Below, piece by piece: positions 33,963 through 44,524 of a DNA stretch of 64,000 nucleotides; position 1 is the first letter of the stretch; every line of letters begins with the position of its first letter. A model generated the notes under the pieces. That model had not been told where the DNA came from. It saw only the letters and a program-made list of their open reading frames with translations, and did not search any database. This DNA is from Rhizoclosmatium globosum. Taxonomy: Eukaryota; Chytridiomycota; Chytridiomycetes; Chytridiales; Chytriomycetaceae. The stretch covers positions 1 through 64,000 of the forward strand of contig MCGO01000123.1 in assembly GCA_002104985.1 (NCBI GenBank), read 5' to 3'. Both the position numbers and the translations under genes were made by a program.

Positions 33963-34889
33963 CTACAGAATCACACCAAACTCCTTTTCCCAAACAATTT
34001 TCGCAGCCATCAATGAAGCAATTTCCACGCGCTCATCTCTGAAGCATTTGAAAGCCTGACTACTAAAATCCCGCTTCCACCGATTAAAGTAACCAACAAC
34101 CGTTTCATTCTCTACAAAGAATCCATCAACCGGATCCTTCCCATGTGCACCAAATGTCCTTCTCCCACCTTCCCCATCCGCCAAAAACATTCCAATGCCT
34201 CTCGGCTGTCCCCGTTCCACACTTGAACTCGCAAGAAAACAAGTCTCCTTCAAACTCCCAAGCTCACAATGCACACCAAACCGTGATGCTTCGTCCCATT
34301 CCCCAGTCTCACCATCAACCCTTTCAAGAACCCATTCTCCACACTCATCAACCCTGTCATCGTCTACCTTTCGAATGCGAAACAGCTCCCCACCAAACCC
34401 AGATCCTCGATAGTCGTCCTCAAGCTTCATCGGAGCAGAACACCCACCACCGCCATACCCAACATCAACCATCCACCAGCTTCCCTCAACATGTACCAAA
34501 ACAACAGCATGCGATACAAACTTTGTGAACTCTCCAGGATCCGTACTCGTGAAAGCAGGTGACATTGTAGCATTGAAGCCAAGTGCCTTCAGCAAGCACC
34601 ACAAGAGACCATTAAGCTCAAAACAGAATCCTCCCCGGGTTCCAAGGATGATTTTGTTGAACAGGACTTTTGGATCAAGACTTGGTTTGGGTCCTTTGCG
34701 GAGAGGGGTTGGGGTTGATTCATCGAAGGTTGAATTGATTGGTATGTGGACAGACAGGTTTTCGAATGGAATGCGAGTCAAATGAGATTCTTGGAGTTTC
34801 CGAAGTAACGAAAGAGAAGGTGAGAGGTCCGTCTCTGCTGCCAGGTGGAGTCGTCCAATATACTGATCAATTTCTGATTTGGTAAGCAT
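33963..34889 (-). CDS. Arylamine N-acetyltransferase
   Basis: Single-exon 308-residue ORF. The Cys-His-Asp triad is visible: RGGFCFELNGLLWCLLKALG (Cys), FVSHAVVLV (His) and WMVDVGYGG (Asp). IPFENLSVHIP near the N-terminus is the usual family block. The enzyme transfers acetyl (or malonyl in some fungal homologues) from CoA to arylamines or hydrazines, a detoxification role in the cytosol. It starts only 12 bases after the stop of the upstream gene, so promoter space is tiny. No signal peptide. Length is slightly above the family norm of about 280. Confidence 0.92.
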   Translation of the reverse strand: MLTKSEIDQYIGRLHLAAETDLSPSLSLLRKLQESHLTRIPFENLSVHIPINSTFDESTPTPLRKGPKPSLDPKVLFNKIILGTRGGFCFELNGLLWCLLKALGFNATMSPAFTSTDPGEFTKFVSHAVVLVHVEGSWWMVDVGYGGGGCSAPMKLEDDYRGSGFGGELFRIRKVDDDRVDECGEWVLERVDGETGEWDEASRFGVHCELGSLKETCFLASSSVERGQPRGIGMFLADGEGGRRTFGAHGKDPVDGFFVENETVVGYFNRWKRDFSSQAFKCFRDERVEIASLMAAKIVWEKEFGVIL

Positions 34890-34901
34890 TTTATTCTCAA
34901 A

Positions 34902-35729
34902 TTAAGCACTCTTTGCAATTGCAATCTGAGCACCGTAATACGTAACCATAATCAACAAGTTGTCTCCTGGAATTGGAGCAACAAACTTGTTGTAAGCCAA
35001 CAACCCATCAGAAACAAGGAACAGAATCGATCCAGCAGCACCCCACTTGGCCTTTTCATGTTGAACGAGAACACTCTTTGGAACCATGCTATGTGCCTTG
35101 TCACCTACAAGTGCACGAGTTTGTTGGTAGCGAGCACCGAATCTCCATGCCATTCCAACTAACGCACTGAGGTAAACGACAACAGGAACCTTGAGATCGC
35201 CAGGAACTACACACAATTAATAACACGCATACTCTCGATGACAACAAAGCTTCTATACCATCAGGCAAGATCACTCCTCCGAAAATAGCCGCGGCAGTCG
35301 CACCAATACCCGCCAAAGTCCATGGCGCGAGGGGAGGCTTATATTCCTGAGCACCTTTGATGTACGCAACGTGGGCAGCAAGGAACGAGACCAGTCCATG
35401 CATAAAGTAATGCTCATGGCTGTAACAAGGGTGTCAAGAGGACGTCAATAATCAGGAAACAAGGCTCACCCCAACCCGAGGAACAAGTCCCCAACCATAG
35501 AAAGTCCCAAACCAACCGCAAGAGTTTTGTTCTTAGCATACGTTTCTAAATAAACGAGTGTATAAGAAAGTAATTGGGGTTGTGACTTTGTCGAACCTTG
35601 AGCGAGAAAAGCAATTGGAAGACATTTCGTCGCTACCAATAAACCGACGGACTTGAGAGGAGACGAGGCGGCAAGAGGAGCTGCAAGGAGCAACAGATGA
35701 GGTGCTGTGAGTCCAATGTAGCGGATCAT
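34902..35729 (-). CDS. YhhN/TMEM86-like membrane protein (lysoplasmalogenase family)
   Basis: Four or five exons. MIRYIGLTAPHLLLLAAPLA, then TKCLPIAFLAQ, VGLGLSMVGDLFLGLG, HEHYFMHGLVSFLAAHVAYI, VPVVVYLSALVGMAWRFGAR, GAAGSILFLVSDGLLAYNKF and a last TM ending at 34902. These fit the eight-TM YhhN fold, including the conserved SxxGDxxL and SDxxLAxxKF motifs that hold the catalytic Asp residues. The family hydrolyses the vinyl-ether bond of lysoplasmalogens. Activity in this organism is inference. An earlier ATG at 35765 would add 12 residues. Confidence 0.82.
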
Positions 35730-36007
35730 TTTTTGCGAAAGCGGAAAAACTGTAACGAGATTCACAAATAACGTGGCGCTTTTGCATGGAGAGAAATAAA
35801 CGAGTAAATCAAAATGGAAATGCTTGATTAAGATTCAATCAAGATGAATGAAGACTGTCAACTTCAGACATTGTCATAGAAACTCCGATACTCATTCAAC
35901 CGTGTCTTTTCTGTTTCCAATAGCTCTTATTTTATTTCAATATTATATGCTGCGGATCGGGTCATTTATCTGATTGTTTTCAAATCAAATCCCAAGTTAA
36001 GATTGAC

Positions 36008-37258
36008 ATGGACCAACTCCGTGAGCTTTGGCAGTCTCTCCCGCCAGCATCACCACCAACACTACCGCATCTTGCCATTCCCCCACTGCCAGCACCCAGT
36101 TCAACAAGTCCGCTCCAAACACTTCTTCCAGCCGAGATTGTCCAAACCATCTTTTCGCTACTGCCGCCAAACCAGGCCCAGCGCCACCGTCGCCTTTGTC
36201 GCTGGATCAACATTTGCTTGAGCGATCGGCACTTTGTCGCTGTGAACTTGGAAGCTTTCTTTGGCTACGATCACTCACTCAACACCACTTCAACTCGAAT
36301 CGACCAGTCACCAGATACTTTGGCTGCTGATCCAAGGGCTGAATACAACATTGCTTGCCTGAAGTTGCCAAGGAACTACCAAGCTGAATATGCTCGCTTG
36401 TTCCTGTCGAATGTAGCTTCAGTTGACCTTAAAGGCCTGTTTGGAACAACGCCAAAGGGACCCCTCGAAACAATCACTCTGGGTTTCCAATCACTGACTG
36501 GCCTCATGATTCCGGGTATTGTTCCGAATGCAGGAAGTATACCTTCCATAATTGGCTCGTTGGAACACTTGACTCAGTTGAAGCTTGAAGACTGCAACTT
36601 GGTTGGATCCATTCCAGTTGACCTGTTTGCCTTGAAGCAGCTTACTCTGCTCAATCTAAACAACAATCGCCTTTCAGGTCCAGTCCCTTCCGAAATCGGC
36701 AAACTGACAACCTTGACTGAGCTACGCCTACACCAAAACAGCTTCAACGGACCCATTCCAGAAACCATCTCACAACTCAAACACCTCGAAATACTCAACC
36801 TGTCTCAAAACCAATTCAGTGGTCACATACACTGGATTGGTTCCTTCCCACACCTCAGTCTCCTCTTCATTGACAGAAACCAGTTCTCTGGTTTCATTCC
36901 TGAATCTATCGGGAACTTGCGCAACCTGGAAGTCCTAATTGCGAATATTAATTTACTCACGGGCCCAATTCCACTTGCTCTATACCGTCTCACAAGTCTT
37001 CGGTCTTTGTATCTCGGTGACAACAGACTCACAGGACAAATACACTCGGATATTGGTCACTTACGGCAACTCGTGAAATTGACGCTAGAAAGGAATTGGT
37101 TGTCGGGTTCTCTACCAGATGAAATTGCTGAACTCGAGAATCTGACGAAACTCAATCTGTTTCCGAATCCTGGTATGGATTATATTATTCCTCGACGTGT
37201 GCGAGAAATGCCAGAGATGCGAATTCATTATCTATTGAGATCTCAGGGGTTTCATTAA
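36008..37258 (+). CDS. Plant-type leucine-rich repeat protein with F-box-like N-terminus
   Basis: Single-exon ORF, 416 residues. N-terminal Pro-rich stretch, then LLPAEIVQTIFSLLPPNQAQ and RRLCRWINI, which look like an F-box. About eight LRRs of the LxxLxxLxLxxNxLxGxIP type follow, e.g. LKQLTLLNLNNNRLSGPVPS and LTTLTELRLHQNSFNGPIPE. No signal peptide or TM. If the F-box holds, a substrate adaptor for an SCF ubiquitin ligase is possible; otherwise an intracellular LRR scaffold. The plant-like GxIP repeats occur in several early fungi and protists. Confidence 0.82.
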   Translation: MDQLRELWQSLPPASPPTLPHLAIPPLPAPSSTSPLQTLLPAEIVQTIFSLLPPNQAQRHRRLCRWINICLSDRHFVAVNLEAFFGYDHSLNTTSTRIDQSPDTLAADPRAEYNIACLKLPRNYQAEYARLFLSNVASVDLKGLFGTTPKGPLETITLGFQSLTGLMIPGIVPNAGSIPSIIGSLEHLTQLKLEDCNLVGSIPVDLFALKQLTLLNLNNNRLSGPVPSEIGKLTTLTELRLHQNSFNGPIPETISQLKHLEILNLSQNQFSGHIHWIGSFPHLSLLFIDRNQFSGFIPESIGNLRNLEVLIANINLLTGPIPLALYRLTSLRSLYLGDNRLTGQIHSDIGHLRQLVKLTLERNWLSGSLPDEIAELENLTKLNLFPNPGMDYIIPRRVREMPEMRIHYLLRSQGFH

Positions 37259-37732
37259 TAATGCAAATAAAAAACACCTGTTATTGAGGCAATTAAGTAA
37301 ACCAGTGGAATACAAGAGGCCTCGATAGAAATAGGGTTCGGCTTGTAACGTGGTCAGACTGAAAAGAGACTGGCCGCTATATCACGCAAATTGTGAATTT
37401 GTCTCCGCATTGTAATTGTTTTTGATGTCAATAGAAAAGAATTCTGGGTGCACCACTGACTTCCCTGCTTGAGTCCCATCAACTAGCGAATCGAAAGAAT
37501 ATGAATCCGCTCCTTTATCGTAGAATGGATAGATAGTTTTAGTCCTTCAGTTTTTCTTGAGGTTGACAAAGTTCCTTTCCAAAAATCTGAAACGCCGTCT
37601 AGAATACGCGCACCTGAAACAGTTAACCCCTCCACCAAAATTTGAAACAGTATATGAATGATAGAAAATGTCCGCAGATTTTCCTGTTAAAATATGCTTT
37701 AAATTACACTACACAACGAAAAAAGTTGTAAC
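37259..37732. other. Intergenic region, AT-rich
   Basis: About 470 bases between the LRR gene and the accessory island. No gene, repeat or RNA recognised. A gttgt...acaac inverted repeat lies just before the tRNA-like sequence. Confidence 0.4.
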
Positions 37733-37787
37733 GGGCAGATGACCGAGCGGTCTAAGGCGTCTTTCGAGAATGCGACCTAAATTGTGA
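37733..37787 (+). tRNA. tRNA-like 5' half (class II, Leu/Ser type), probably non-functional
   Basis: gggcaga (acceptor strand) then tgaccgagcggtctaaggcg, the typical D-arm and A box of Leu/Ser tRNAs. Next is a loop ttcgaga in a 5-bp stem with one mismatch, which would give anticodon CGA (Ser). No T-arm follows within normal distance. Treated as a pseudo-tRNA or split half. Confidence 0.4.
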
Positions 37788-38493
37788 GGCGTTTCATATC
37801 CACAGTCATTGATCTGTGAAGTTACAGGGAAATATGTCTTTCAAAAGCCAAGCATCCAGAATTAAACACCTCACTCCAAGAGTCTCAACCCACTCCACCC
37901 GTACGACGCGTTCGCTACAGTCCGCAGAAAGGGTTTACGCTGCAATCCATTCCCTGTCGCTCTCTACTCACTCCACTGCATCACCTCCTCTGAACTCTTT
38001 GACCGGTGTTTCGCCCTCAACTGGGCTGGAGCAACTCACAGGCGTCGTGCTACCTCTAAGAACGCACCAGAAATGCCAGGTATCCTTCCCTGGTTTCGAG
38101 GATTTCAACCAACCAATGTTGGAGACCCATGGTTTGTGTTCCGCCCTTTCTTCACTCAATTACTCACGGGTTTCCTTCTAGCTGGCATTCGTCGCGTTAC
38201 AAACATCACCATCGTCGTTGTTTCCAGTTCCTTAGTGAAATGTCCCATACCCCACCAGACTTCAGAGAGTGGTCTACTCAGTTCGACTACACCCCCATGC
38301 CATTTGACCGTATCCTCGTCGGATCCCGTGTCATGTTTGCAAAGGTAAGCCACTACCTTCTGCTCTGTCAAGGAGCTCATCTCGTTCCAGGTATCGGCAT
38401 GTTCGACAAAGCTTCGCGAACCGTGGTGTCAAGTTCTGGAAGGAGATAGCATCTTGTCTCCCACATGCTCCGGGCTGAGGTATCACCTTTGAT

Positions 38494-38722
38494 CTTCTGT
38501 CTGGATGACTTTGGATCAGGAGGATCTTCTGGTATTGGAGGTCTTACCCACAAAAACAAGGAAGGAACTGGTGTTCAGGTATGTAATCCACAGTTCTCTG
38601 TAAATATCTTTGTTTTAATCATTTGTTCAGGTTATTCCTCCCTTCAAATGACATCATCCGAGCTCTTTGACAAGTCATAGGTCTTCGACCACGACACTAC
38701 TTGCAAGAATGCCCTAGACATG
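38494..38722 (+). repeat. Direct repeat copy 1 within the FAS1 debris
   Basis: About 229 bases, nearly identical to 38957-39177, running from the DDFGSGG block over an apparent intron to agacatg. The other copy lacks a few bases after tcaggaggat. Confidence 0.9.
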
Positions 38723-38956
38723 CCAGTTAACGCCCCATACCATTCGACCGTATCCCTCATCGCATCCCGTGTCATGGTACAAAGGTAAGCGACTACCGTC
38801 TGCTCTGTCAAGGAGCTCATCTCGCTCCAGGTATCGCCATATGTCCGACGAAGCTTCTTGGGAGAATACTTACAAGGACCCCACCGGTGGAATCGTCACT
38901 GTCAAGTCGGAGCTCGGCAAGCCAATCCACAAGATTGCGAACCGTTCTACCTTCGT

Positions 38957-39177
38957 CTTCTGTCTGGATGACTTTGGATCAGGAGGATCATGGAGGTCTT
39001 ACCCACAGAAACAAGGAAGGAACTGGTGTTCAGGTTTGTAATCCACGATTATCTGTAAATATCTTTGTTTTAATCATTTGTTCAAGTAATTCCTCCCTTC
39101 AAATGACATCATCCGAGCTCTTTGACAAGTCATAGGTCTTCGACCACGACACTACTTGCAAGAATGCCCCAGACATG
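38957..39177 (+). repeat. Direct repeat copy 2 within the FAS1 debris
   Basis: Second copy of the unit at 38494-38722, with about ten differences. It joins directly to an ER-type fragment on its left, a junction absent from an intact FAS1. Confidence 0.9.
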
Positions 39178-40010
39178 TTATTCTTCAGTCGACCGGTGGT
39201 CGTGGCTTCGAGGAGGTCACCACTCTTTTAAGAATTTCCACCAGCCAATGTTGGGTATGTGTTTCGCTCCCTCTTCTTCACTCGATTACTCACGGGGTTC
39301 CTTCTAGCTGGCATTCGTCACGTTCCAAACATAACTATTGTTGTTGGTTTCGGTTTCGGTGACGCTGAGGGAACTGTTCAATACCTCACTGGAGAGTGTC
39401 CTACTCAGTTCGACTACACCCCCATGCCATTCGATGGTATCCTCGTTGGGAGAAGACTTTGCCAGAAGCCATGGTTCGGAAAGAAGGCGGATAGACGTCC
39501 ATATAACCTTCACGAACTCGACTCACTCCACTGTATCACCTCCTTTGATGTCCACACCATTACTATTCAAGTATTTGCCAAGGATTTTTGGGAATGACAA
39601 AAGGGACAGATTTTCGACATCAGCAGAGGATGAGGAAATGATAACCAAGGAGCTTTCAAAATCGTCAACTATCACGGATCCAGTTTGTGGAAAGACTATG
39701 GTCAACTTTGGTACCAACTTTACTGGAGCTGCGAGCGGAGAATAATTTGGTGCTTCTTCGGCTGCGCCCAGACCTTCTATCAACTCCATCAACTCGAAAA
39801 TGGAATTCGGCAGAATTTGAACAGTGCTGCTAGCGTTTCTATTCCTCAGCCACAGCAGTCTGTTGCAAGAACACCCGCTGCTCAATCTCAACCATCTGCT
39901 GTAGGAAGGCAACTATATGCCACGGAAGATAACTTGGGGTATGTGTTGAGTTCATGGATTGCTTAAAGTCCTATGATGGGAACGCAGAACAGACCATATG
40001 GGATGAGCCT

Positions 40011-40186
40011 CCCCTCTTGGCTTCGCCGCCGCAGCTTCAATGCAAACGGAAGTCATTTGGGATTGCACAAGCTTTCTGGTCTCCAGAGTGTCCCCTCTTG
40101 GCTTCGCCGCCGCAGCTTCAATGCAAACGGAAGTCATTTGGGATTGCACAAGCTTTCTGGTCTCCAGAGTGTCCCCTCTTGGCTTT
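40011..40186. repeat. 81-bp tandem repeat, two full units and a partial third
   Basis: Period 81 (unit starts at 40011, 40092 and 40173). As 81 is a multiple of three, the minus strand reads a 27-residue repeat, KPRGDTLETRKLVQSQMTSV then CIEAAAA. The two full units are essentially identical, so duplication is recent. Whether it is translated is unclear. Confidence 0.9.
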
Positions 40187-40250
40187 GCAATGCCTAAAAC
40201 ATGAAACAAATCATTTTCAATTTGATATCAGGTGTTTTTTTGTATTTGTG

Positions 40251-40592
40251 TTATGAAAAAAAGTTTGCTCTGAATTCATAATTGGTAGCCTTCTTGGCGC
40301 GGCCTTTTTTGATGACAAGCATTGAGGGTTTGACTGAAGGCTCTGAATGCAACTTGGTAGCCTTCTTGGCGCGGCCTTGTTGTTGACAAGCTGGCTCTGA
40401 ATACTCGACCTTGGTAGCCTTCTTGGCGCGGCCTTGGTCGATGACAAGTCTGGTGCACAAAATTCTCTTCCTCCACGCGGAGTGCACTGGAAACGCTGTA
40501 TCCAAATTTTGGAAAGCGGCTGAAAGAGAATAGATAAGAGAATGAATTTGATAAAGTGGCAAGGGATTGTGGCAAGGGATTACCTCGCACAA
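40251..40592 (-). CDS. Lys-rich repeat ORF (GRAKKATK x3), doubtful gene
   Basis: Three copies of ttggtagccttcttggcgcg (plus-strand starts 40282, 40354, 40411) are spaced 72 and 57 bases, both multiples of three. In the minus frame ending at 40251 they read GRAKKATK, separated by Ser/Glu/Pro spacers. The basic AKKATK motif recalls histone-H1-like or nucleic-acid-binding tails. Upstream, another minus ORF (40654-40875, MSSKFESSEKAWNQFFSSKF) might be a first exon, but I could not define the splice. Function unknown. Confidence 0.35.
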   Translation of the reverse strand: MCEVIPCHNPLPLYQIHSLIYSLSAAFQNLDTAFPVHSAWRKRILCTRLVIDQGRAKKATKVEYSEPACQQQGRAKKATKLHSEPSVKPSMLVIKKGRAKKATNYEFRANFFS

Positions 40593-40875
40593 GTATTAGG
40601 CTTATTTATTTTGGGTTCTATTTTCATAGGAGTTATGATAATAGATTTGGAACTTATGTGAAGAATAAATGCTTTATGCAAGAACAGACCCAAAAGTCAA
40701 GAAGGTATTCAGTAATGGGCATCAACACGTTCGCAAGAAAAGGGAGTCTAGATGGCCTACTCCCAGCCTGAAAGGCAGCAGACCCTGACTTAACAGACAA
40801 CCAGTCAGCTGAACGGAACTTGGAACTAAAAAATTGATTCCAAGCCTTTTCGCTGGATTCAAACTTAGAAGACAT

Positions 40876-41863
40876 TCACTAGTATATAGAAGTTGTTGTG
40901 GTTTTTGTCTGTGACACTGAAAGTGTTCCAAAACCTATCTCCTCCCTCAATCCTCTCGTGATTCCCCTCCAATTTTATTAAATGATGAAAGACTAAAATC
41001 CAAAGGCAACCTAGAGCCGTTTTTTTCGATAACGGCTCAGGGTCCCGAGTTGCGCGTGTTGGGTTCGAGGTGTGAGCCTCGGCGCAGCTCCTTTATTCTT
41101 TGTTCGATCTCTTCAATATTTTAACCAGTAATATAAATTAGTTTTATTAATTGTTATCTAAAGTTTCAGCCAAATCACTTCAGCCGTTCCCGAGTCGCAG
41201 GCAAGTGGTGTTCAACCCAAAACTCAAACCACAAGCCTGACCCAAGTTTAATCCAGGAGGACCTCATACTTTGTGATCGTATCAAAACAATATCAATTTA
41301 TTGATTTATTAGGTTCTCGTCGCGATCCAGGTTAACTCCAAAAATACTTACCTTTTTTCAGACAGAAATTGGGTTCTCGTCCACAACCTTCCAGCACATT
41401 CTACACTCTCCCTAAATATTCCAACCATTAAAAAGCATTAATAAACTTTTATTTCTATTGTTTAGCAAAAAGGAGACCCCTGTCTAAAATATCCAGTTTC
41501 ATTTGTGATGCCATCGTCCAGAACTACCGCATCGTCTCCAAAGTAATTGGAATAATTTAGTTCCTTTATCAACGTCTTAAATAAAAACATAAATCCCTTT
41601 CCGAAGGAACCCAGCCAGGATCACGCCCCAGCTTTAGCTGGGTTTTTCCTGCCATACATAACCCCAGGTTTAGTGAAAATGTCGAGAGGGTTTGGAAACA
41701 TTTGCTGCAGCTACAGTACAGCCTGTAGAAGGGTCATTGAGGGCAGACAGCCTAAGATAGAGCCTTCGTCAAAATCTTGACTTGCCTGTGGGATTCATAA
41801 TTAATTTCTCTATACCCAAGATTTGGAGATCCATCAGAACCTTATAAATGGACCCTGGATCTG
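40876..41863. other. Non-coding part of the accessory island
   Basis: About 990 AT-rich bases with no ORF of substance. A hairpin gagccgtt-x9-aacggctc lies at 41012-41036, and a T-arm-like ttgggttcgaggtg at 41058. Sequence composition suggests decayed mobile DNA, but no element can be named. Confidence 0.4.
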
Positions 41864-42339
41864 TTATTTGTTTGGGTTACTGACGGACGAGGAATACAAA
41901 CCCTTATCTGGCTTTGGTATATCGGATGGTTGAGCTGCCTGGCCTTTTTGCCGTCCTTTTTGCTTCATAATTGTCATAGTCATCAAACGCGGGATGCCAA
42001 ACTCATCAAGACTGAGATTGTTCAGATTATCGCGGTTCATTGGGAACCTGGTGCCATCACGACGGACGCCACCACTTCGCAATTGCTTTGGAATATGTGC
42101 TTTCAAAAGAATCACGTTGTTGATGCGTTCCAAAAGCCTAGTTTCGTTGTCATCGTTACTGAATTGAGACTCGTGGACTTTTGGTAAATCCTTCACAATA
42201 AGTTAAGAGAGAAAATCTGGCTTTGATTTTAAAACGCACCTGGAGGACGTGAATAGCAGGTGCACTAGGATTCTGTTCACGCTTTTCTCTCTGTACTTTT
42301 CCTTTGTGGCAATTAGTATTATATAGTATAATCATGTGG
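41864..42339 (-). CDS. Hypothetical protein, two exons
   Basis: An N-terminal exon (about 42240-42339, possible start MIILYNTNCHKGKVQREKRE) joins over an intron (GTGCGT...GTGAAG) to DLPKVHESQFSNDDNETRLL, then KAHIPKQLRSGGVRRDGTRF and a Lys/Gln/Pro-rich tail ending at 41864. Hydrophilic, no domain recognised. It overlaps or abuts the start of the plus-strand SAP gene, so one of the two 5' ends is probably wrong. Confidence 0.35.
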
Positions 42340-43551
42340 AGAGAAAGAAACTCAATTACCTTGAAGAGAGGACGTTTAAAAGGGTTTCCGGAAGTAAGTC
42401 TCATTGTGATGAACTCAACACTCTTCTTGGCCGTCTTGAGCCTGGGCTTGCAATCTCCTTCAAAAGTATTATCTCAAAGCTTGTTACCGAGGCTCGGTTT
42501 AAGAACAGTGAACATGATCAGGTTGTGATTGAATTTGCTGCAAATGAGGACGAGACAGAAGATCAGATCAGTGAAACCGCGGCAGGTACATAATTATCTG
42601 ACATTTATTCATATAATATGTCACTAAATACTTCGGCAGAGATTGTTGCTGTGTTGCAAGGACACCAACCAAACCAACAACAGCCACACCAACAACCACT
42701 GCTTCCAACATCCGTCTCCACACCAGCTAAAATAATTCTACCAAATCTAGCTTTGCAGTGCCTTGCTGCAGAATTGACGTCAGAACCTTCATCACCTTCC
42801 CATAAGGATCCAGCAAGGGTGTCTTTTGACTCCAGCTCCATCATTGACTGTTGCCGAGTCGAGCGCGGCTGTTCAAGGAGGTCCATCAGTTCGAAGTTTC
42901 AGCGTCATTATGCCAGCTCCACTCCAATCTATTCCAACGCAAGCCGCAATTCCAACAGTAATTCAGCTGGGAAAGAAGAAGCGTGGCGGTGAGACTGATA
43001 TGAACGGGCGGGAGGTTGTGGCGAAACTGAATGGAGCAAAGGTTAGAAAGATTGTCGAACTCATGGCCAACGCACCCGCCGATGCATCAGAACTCACCGA
43101 CTCCAGAAACGCGGAAGACCTCATTCCATTCCAACAAAATTGTGTCCGAAACACAAGGATGAACATTCTTTGGCGGCACCAGCACATGACGGTACTTCAT
43201 CTTATAGACACAATACGTGACTGATGTGCTCTCAGGTCGTTCAACTAAAAAGTGACCTTCAGCTCAGAGGAATCCAAATCCCAGCCAAGGCCCGCAAAGC
43301 AGAATTATATGCAATCGGTAACGCATCAGCTCTCAAACTCTAAGACTAACAGTACACCTACTTCCTCAGCAGCCAGAGCTGTTCAGCTCGAATATGAAGC
43401 AGCCGTCAATGTTCGTGCTCAAGAAATAGCGACTGCCATGGCCACCGCTGCTGCCACCGCTGCTGCCACCACTGCTGCTACACGTGTTGCAAAGAAGCGT
43501 GTCCGACCTCGTTCGGGGAAGCAAACAAGGGCAAAAAATGCAGACCGTTAA
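42336..43551 (+). CDS. SAP-domain-like protein, 5' end uncertain, one frame break
   Basis: Exons end/start at 42585/42640, 43191/43236 and 43317/43370 with good splice sites. The N-terminal part is helical (SFKSIISKLVTEARFKNSEH), then Gln/Pro/Ser-rich, then KLNGAKVRKIVELMANAPAD, and across the third intron VVQLKSDLQLRGIQIPAKAR plus KAELYAI, which fits a SAP DNA-binding helix-extended-helix. An Ala/Thr repeat and a basic tail (KKRVRPRSGKQTRAK) follow. The second exon has one base too many between about 42780 and 42840. The first exon shown opens without an ATG, so an upstream exon is missing. Nuclear chromatin binding is inferred. Confidence 0.5.
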
Positions 43552-43840
43552 CTGCTGTACTGTGTTGATAACTTGACAAGTAAAGATTGATTGCTGCCTG
43601 TTAAACATACATACACCTTGAATCGCAAAAGATAGAATTAAGGATCTTTGTTTAGACTTGATTTGTTATCCAGAAAATCAAAATCCTTGCTATACTGGCA
43701 GAGAAACATCAAATTTACATAATTTTAAATCAATTTGAAGAAACAATAAGCTGATCCCTGGTTCCGAGTCTGGTTCCAACTGTCATGAAACTCGACTCTC
43801 TTTTCAACAAATTTGATGACTGCTGCACAGGTCATACCAT

Positions 43841-44420
43841 TTAACTCTTTCCAGCAGCCTTACTGGCAGCCTCTCCTCCCTTGACGGCCTTGTCAACCTT
43901 CTCGACGGCTTTGATGACACCGACTGCAATGGTCTGTCTCATGTCATGGACGGCGAAACAACCCAATGGTGGGAACTCATGGTGAGACTCAACACACATT
44001 GGCTTGGATCTTGACGATGGCGACATCTCCAGACTTGACGAACTTTGTAGCATCTTCGAGCTTCTTGTTTGTCCTCTTGATCTTCTCGATGAGCTCAACA
44101 AACTTGGAAGCAATTTGAGTAATGTGGCAATGCAAGACTGATGAGTAACCAACGGCGATCCTTGACGGAGACGTTCTTGATGTTGAAACCGACGTTGTCA
44201 CTTTCGAGTTTCTCGTGGTGCATTTCGACGGTCTTTTACGATACTCGACACGCTCTCGGACAGCAGCACAACTTGACAGCTTCGACGGCGACTTTGTCCA
44301 CGCGTCCGAAGTGAGAATGAAGTCCGTGAATGAGCGAGCGACGACAACCATTGGCGCCAAGTCGTCCCACTTTGCCGCCGAGACCGCTGTTGCTGTTGTT
44401 ACCCCCGATATTCTCAATCT
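43841..44420 (-). pseudogene. TEF1: TEF1 (translation elongation factor 1-alpha) C-terminal pseudogene
   Basis: Read on the minus strand, blocks of the C-terminal quarter of EF-1alpha appear in order and in changing frames: [66 protein letters not shown] and [20 protein letters not shown], ending at 43841. Residues altered from the near-invariant RFAVRDMRQTVAVGVIK (Cys, His, Ile) and the shifts show loss of function. Upstream of 44200 similarity becomes faint. A true TEF1 must be elsewhere. Confidence 0.88.
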
Positions 44421-44524
44421 CGACTTCGCATTTGCTCCGTGGTTGGTTGGTTGTTGTCGTTGGTGGATGCACTGGTTGGATTTGGGCAGATGGTTTGAAG
44501 TGCTTGCGTTTTTCTAATTGCTCA

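Larger units (their letters stand above)
38060..39597 (+). pseudogene. FAS1: Scrambled fragments of fatty acid synthase beta subunit (FAS1)
   Basis: Translations in changing frames match the acyltransferase-end and enoyl-reductase regions of yeast-type FAS1. ER blocks: FEDFNQPML (38090), LLAGIRRVTNITIVV (38175), FDYTPMPFDRILVGSRVM (38285), WENTYKDPTGGIVTVKSELG (38860) and a second set near 39190-39460 (TGGRGFEE, PNITIVVGFGFGDAEG, FDYTPMPFDGILVG). AT-end block: DDFGSGGSSGIGGLTHKNKE (38505) and again at 38970. The order is ER, AT end, ER, AT end, ER, so pieces are duplicated and rearranged. Apparent introns (gtatgt...ttcag) remain, which argues for DNA-level duplication and not retrocopying. 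Stops and shifts are many. The functional FAS1 must lie elsewhere. Confidence 0.8.

Noticed and set aside
41012..41036. Hairpin gagccgtt...aacggctc as a terminator
   Set aside because: A good stem with T-run loop, but it is not next to any supported gene and rho-independent terminators are not expected here.
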